A DNA stretch of 17,017 nucleotides from Caccovicinus sp051878975 (lineage in GTDB: Bacteria; Bacillota; Clostridia; Lachnospirales; Lachnospiraceae), in assembly GCA_051878975.1 (NCBI GenBank), contig JBJELD010000033.1, positions 1 to 17,017 of the forward strand. Direction: 5' to 3'. The notes beneath the pieces were generated by a model. That model saw nothing but the letters and a program-made list of their open reading frames with translations. It ran no database searches and was not told the DNA's origin. Positions 14,234-17,017 of the stretch are shown one piece after another. Positions within the stretch are counted from its first letter, which is position 1. Every line of letters starts with the position of its first letter. The position numbers and the translations under genes were made by a program.

Positions 14234-14319
14234 TGCCGGCGACCGGAATCGAACCGGTACGGGAGGTAAGTCCCGCAGGATTTTAAGTCCTGTGCGTCTG
14301 CCAGTTCCGCCACGCCGGC
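14234..14319 (-). tRNA. tRNA-Leu(TAA)
   Basis: An 86-base class II tRNA on the minus strand. The acceptor GCCGGCG pairs with CGCCGGC, and the discriminator is A. The anticodon stem CAGGA/TCCTG encloses loop CTTAAAA, giving anticodon TAA, which reads UUA. The long variable arm (GCGGGACTTACCTCCCGT) is characteristic of leucine tRNA. CCA is not encoded. Confidence 0.96.
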
Positions 14320-14327
14320 ATTTTTGC

Positions 14328-14351
14328 AAAAAAAAGACGAATGTCTTTTTT
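14328..14351 (-). terminator. A/T-rich hairpin between tRNA-Tyr and tRNA-Leu
   Basis: On the minus strand AAAAAAGAC, loop ATTC, GTCTTTTTT gives a 9-bp stem, followed by two further T. It resembles a weak terminator or processing structure that could separate or attenuate the two tRNAs. Confidence 0.4.
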
Positions 14352-14380
14352 CAAGCCATCCGCTCTAAAGCTGGATGAAA

Positions 14381-14462
14381 TGGGCGGAGGTGGATTCGAA
14401 CCACCGAAGCGAATCGCAGCAGATTTACAGTCTGTCCCCTTTGGCCACTCGGGAATCCACCC
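14381..14462 (-). tRNA. tRNA-Tyr(GTA)
   Basis: An 82-base class II tRNA on the minus strand. The acceptor GGGTGGA pairs with TCCGCCC (one G-T pair), and the discriminator is A. The anticodon stem CAGA/TCTG encloses loop CTGTAAA, giving anticodon GTA. The long variable arm fits bacterial tyrosine tRNA. CCA is not encoded. Confidence 0.95.
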
Positions 14463-14494
14463 ATATCAAAACTTGTCCTCGACAAGCAGTGATT

Positions 14495-14523
14495 ATATTA
14501 TCACAAAAACCCCAAAAAATCAA
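14495..14523 (-). promoter_or_regulatory. Promoter of the tRNA-Tyr/tRNA-Leu unit
   Basis: On the minus strand TTGATT (14518-14523) is followed after 17 bases by TAATAT (14495-14500), about 33 bases before tRNA-Tyr. A 6-bp hairpin, CTTGTC/GACAAG (14472-14486), lies in the short leader. Confidence 0.65.
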
Positions 14524-14610
14524 GAGGTTTTCGCATTTTTTTCCGTTCTGTGCAGGTCGCAGTTCCTGCTCACTCCCCCGCTGACTGACCGGGGGACCGG
14601 GGCATATCCC

Positions 14611-16743
14611 TCACCTTCGCGCCTTCACCAGCGCTGCTGAAGTGTAAAACTCGCCAACATGTGTGATCATCAGCGCACTGCTGACCGGAGGCATCTTGAT
14701 GAACGCCTTTCCCTCCCGCGTTTCTACCAGGACCGTACCCACATTATAGCCCTCTTCCGTCGTAAGCATGATCCGTACCAGCGGTTCGTCCTCTTTTACA
14801 CCCAGAAGCCATACCGGGATCTCCACATCCCGCTCCGTTCCCCGGTTATTGACCACCACCACGGCCTTATATTTCCCGTACATCCGGCCGTAGGCGATCA
14901 GCTGACGGTCCGCCATAAGCTGTTTGAGACAGCCCTTTTTCAGGACCGGCAGCCGCTTATGAATTCCGCACATATACCGGTGAAATTCGATCATTTCCAG
15001 ATTTTCATGCCCCCACGGATAGGTCCGCCGGTTATCCGGATCGGTCCAGCCGCACATACCGGCCTCATCCCCATAGTACAGCGTCGGTGCTCCCGGCCAG
15101 GTCATCTGTATCATAACCGCCTCCCGCATTACACCGTACCGGATTCCCTCCGATGCAGCCTCTGCTCCCATGGAGGCCAGACGTCCCACCGTCTGATTGG
15201 TTCTGGTCAGGAACCGGGAATGATCATGATTCGAAAGCTCATTCATCGCCACCATCAGAGAAGGGGTCTGCATCTTGCTCATATGGTAATTCATAGCGCG
15301 GAAAAAGCCCTCTCCGTCCCCGTAAAGATGACCGTCATATTCATCGCTGTGCTTCTCCATTCCAGTCAAAAACCAGGTCAGAGGCTCCATAAAGGCATCA
15401 TAATTCATGACGGTATCCCATTCATTTCCCTGCAGCCATCCGCTGGGATCCCCATAATGCTCCGCCAGAATCAGCGCGTCCGGATTCACCGACTTTACCG
15501 CCTTGCGGAACTGCTGCCAGAACAAATGGTTGAACTCGCCTGTATGGCCCAGATCCGCTGCCACATCCAGACGCCAGCCGTCAACATTATACGGCGGTGA
15601 AACCCACTTTTTCGCAATATTCAAAATATACTGCTGAAGCTTCGGCGATTGCTCATAGTTCAGCTTCGGAAGCGTATCATGCCCCCACCAGCCGTCATAG
15701 CTGCCATTGTAAGGCCAGTCCTCATCATGCTCCTTATAAAATTTGAAGAACGTCCGGTACGGACTGTCTGCGTCCACATAAGCCCCCGGCTCATATCCTT
15801 CCGCGCCCTCGTAGATACCTTCCCGGTCCAGCCATTTGTTGAAGGAACCGCAGTGATTGAACACTCCATCCAGAATCACCTTCATGCCGCGCCGGTGCAC
15901 CTCTTCCATGAATTTCGCAAAGAACGCATCCGATGCATCCAGGTTCTCCCGGTCCGTCACTCTGGTAATATACTTGGTGGCGTGCTTGTTTTCTTCTCTC
16001 CGATCCTTGCTCTGGACCTGAGCAGCCACATCCAGCACCCGACCGCCATCCTTTACAATCACACCATAATGCGGATCAATGTGCTCGTAATCCTGACAGT
16101 CATATTTGTGGTTGGAAGGCGACACAAAAATCGGATTGAAGTAAATCACGTCCACGCCCAGCTTCTGCAGGTAGTCCAGCTTATCCCAGACGCCCTTTAA
16201 ATCGCCCCCGTAAAAATATCCCACATCCATCGTCTCGATCGGCTTATCCCACTGCTTCACGCCGTACACCGGCGTGTCAATGTAAATATATTCACCGGTC
16301 TCCACATCATTGGACGGATCTCCGTTGCAGAAACGATCCACATAAATCTGATACATGATAGCACCCTTCGCCCACTCCGGCGTATGAAATCCAGGAGTGA
16401 TACAGAATGCAAAATACGGCACGGGCTCATCCTGCGCCCCCAGCCGGTTGTAAAAGCAGCGGTCATTTTCACGGATCACCTCAAAATAATACCGAAGCTG
16501 TCCGGCTCCGACCGTAATCCGGCACTCATAATAATCAAAGTAGCTGTCACCGGACTTCTTCACCATTTCCCTGACTGTGTCCGATCCGCATTCTCTATAT
16601 AAAACCTGATCCGCATTCTGGCGGGCCGTCCGGAACCGGAGAATGACCTCCTGCCCTTCCTCCGGCTCTGCCGGGATTCGATAGTCTTCCGTCTCCGAAC
16701 AAAATAACGCTTCCCGATTTAACTTACAAGCATCTGCGTTCAT
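14611..16743 (-). CDS. GH13 neopullulanase/cyclomaltodextrinase-like amylase
   Basis: This 710-residue enzyme has no signal peptide and so is intracellular. It should hydrolyse alpha-1,4 (perhaps also alpha-1,6) links in maltooligosaccharides, cyclodextrins or pullulan-like glucans. A beta-rich N-terminal domain (1-115) resembles the CBM34-type domain of this group. The catalytic barrel follows: AIMYQIYVDRF (128-138), GGDLKGVWDKLDYLQKLGV (179-197), NPIF, DGVFNH (292-297), Asp393 in GWRLDVA, Glu428 in ILAEHY and Asp507 in LSNHDHSR. Compared with usual members (about 580-600 residues), a charged segment at about 228-275 is an apparent insertion between HYG and the DAFFAKF helix. The start at 16743 has AGGAAGG about 10 bases upstream. 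It has its own promoter. The exact GH13 subfamily is uncertain. Confidence 0.9.
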   Translation of the reverse strand: MNADACKLNREALFCSETEDYRIPAEPEEGQEVILRFRTARQNADQVLYRECGSDTVREMVKKSGDSYFDYYECRITVGAGQLRYYFEVIRENDRCFYNRLGAQDEPVPYFAFCITPGFHTPEWAKGAIMYQIYVDRFCNGDPSNDVETGEYIYIDTPVYGVKQWDKPIETMDVGYFYGGDLKGVWDKLDYLQKLGVDVIYFNPIFVSPSNHKYDCQDYEHIDPHYGVIVKDGGRVLDVAAQVQSKDRREENKHATKYITRVTDRENLDASDAFFAKFMEEVHRRGMKVILDGVFNHCGSFNKWLDREGIYEGAEGYEPGAYVDADSPYRTFFKFYKEHDEDWPYNGSYDGWWGHDTLPKLNYEQSPKLQQYILNIAKKWVSPPYNVDGWRLDVAADLGHTGEFNHLFWQQFRKAVKSVNPDALILAEHYGDPSGWLQGNEWDTVMNYDAFMEPLTWFLTGMEKHSDEYDGHLYGDGEGFFRAMNYHMSKMQTPSLMVAMNELSNHDHSRFLTRTNQTVGRLASMGAEAASEGIRYGVMREAVMIQMTWPGAPTLYYGDEAGMCGWTDPDNRRTYPWGHENLEMIEFHRYMCGIHKRLPVLKKGCLKQLMADRQLIAYGRMYGKYKAVVVVNNRGTERDVEIPVWLLGVKEDEPLVRIMLTTEEGYNVGTVLVETREGKAFIKMPPVSSALMITHVGEFYTSAALVKARR

Positions 16744-16834
16744 CTTATTTTCGCCTTCCTGTTATTAGTACCGGCCGGATACCACCCCGGTCCGACCAAA
16801 TCCGTTCATCCCTGCCGGCCTGGCAGCAGGTCGA

Positions 16835-16862
16835 TATATACATTAATTTTAAACGATGTCAA
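16835..16862 (-). promoter_or_regulatory. Promoter of the GH13 neopullulanase-like gene
   Basis: On the minus strand a perfect TTGACA (16857-16862) is followed, after 16 bases, by TATATA (16835-16840); nearby T/A-rich alternatives allow 17-18 base spacing. The leader is about 85 bases, with GC-rich palindromic segments (for example CCGGCCGG at 16771-16778). No operator resembling those of the sucrose genes is seen. Confidence 0.65.
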
Positions 16863-16932
16863 AAAAATAAACAATGGGGAAATGTCACGAAATTGTATTT
16901 TCTCTGATACGAAAAACGATTTTTAACAAAGT

Positions 16933-16962
16933 AAAAAGGCCAGCGGGGTAGCTGGCCTTTTT
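16933..16962. terminator. Bidirectional Rho-independent terminator
   Basis: AAAAAGGCCAGC (16933-16944) pairs with GCTGGCCTTTTT (16951-16962), a 12-bp stem with a 6-base loop and T tracts in both directions. It most likely ends a minus-strand gene that begins beyond the right edge, insulating the GH13 promoter. No gene is recognised in 16963-17017. Confidence 0.88.
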
Positions 16963-17017
16963 AGGAGAAGGTATTTCGTTTCTTATGGGGTGTAGCAAAA
17001 ACTATATAATGTATTGG

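Noticed and set aside
14574..14596. TCCCCCG/CGGGGGA hairpin just after the GH13 stop as a terminator
   Set aside because: The 7-bp GC stem is followed on the minus strand by GTGAGCAGG with no U tract. It may stabilise the message but does not meet intrinsic-terminator criteria.
14659..15600. A 313-codon open frame on the plus strand opposite the GH13 gene
   Set aside because: It is rich in His, Arg, Pro and Ile with no recognisable domain. It is the antisense of a well-supported catalytic barrel.
17005..17010. TATAAT near the right edge as a promoter for a gene beyond the window
   Set aside because: The best -35 at 17 bases (CTTATG) is poor and the downstream sequence is missing.

Overview
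The window looks like chromosome from a low-to-moderate GC Bacillota, most plausibly a gut-type Clostridia/Lachnospiraceae. This is inferred from the strong AGGAGG-type ribosome sites, sigma-A promoters with 17-base spacers, tRNA genes without encoded CCA, and the mix of PTS, LacI, GH13 and TRAP genes. No phage, transposon, CRISPR array or plasmid functions are visible. It reads as a sugar and sugar-acid utilisation neighbourhood punctuated by tRNA genes.

Left part (1-4606). A truncated tRNA-Gly(TCC) with its terminator faces a minus-strand yhcH-family gene, a probable sugar anomerase or EbgC-like protein. The yhcH promoter lies between two copies of a CAATCGATTG palindrome. Upstream of it is a minus-strand TRAP transporter operon, dctP-dctQ-dctM, closed by a clear terminator. 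A TetR-type regulator diverges from dctP, and both promoters of the divergent pair carry the same TGTTGTATA element over the -10. A TRAP system next to YhcH suggests uptake of an acidic sugar such as sialic acid or a uronate, but the substrate is not proven.

Middle part (4635-9642). A tRNA-Gly(GCC) gene is followed by a plus-strand sucrose locus. It holds a LacI-type repressor (scrR-like) with a strong terminator, then an operator-flanked consensus promoter driving a sucrose-type PTS EIIBCA (scrA) and a GH32 sucrose-6-phosphate hydrolase (scrB). PTS uptake would give sucrose-6-phosphate and ScrB would split it into glucose-6-phosphate and fructose. No fructokinase is present in the window.

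Convergent minus-strand operon (13128 down to 9649). An amylosucrase-family GH13_4 enzyme, a second LacI regulator and a stand-alone EIIA(Glc)-type protein are transcribed from a promoter that overlaps a perfect cre-like site. This operon meets scrB with only 6 bases between stop codons. Its only convincing terminator is a 13-bp-stem hairpin with eight U residues embedded inside the scrB coding sequence, so the two operons probably have overlapping 3' ends. This is the most unusual structural feature seen.

Right part (13292-17017). On the minus strand lie a PHP-family histidinol-phosphatase (hisJ/hisK-like), then tRNA-Leu(TAA) and tRNA-Tyr(GTA) with a promoter and strong terminator, then a large intracellular GH13 neopullulanase/cyclomaltodextrinase-like enzyme with its own TTGACA promoter. 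A bidirectional terminator lies near the right edge. The GH13 enzymes plus the sucrose PTS suggest a cell that takes up sucrose and possibly short maltooligosaccharides, and may handle glucan internally.
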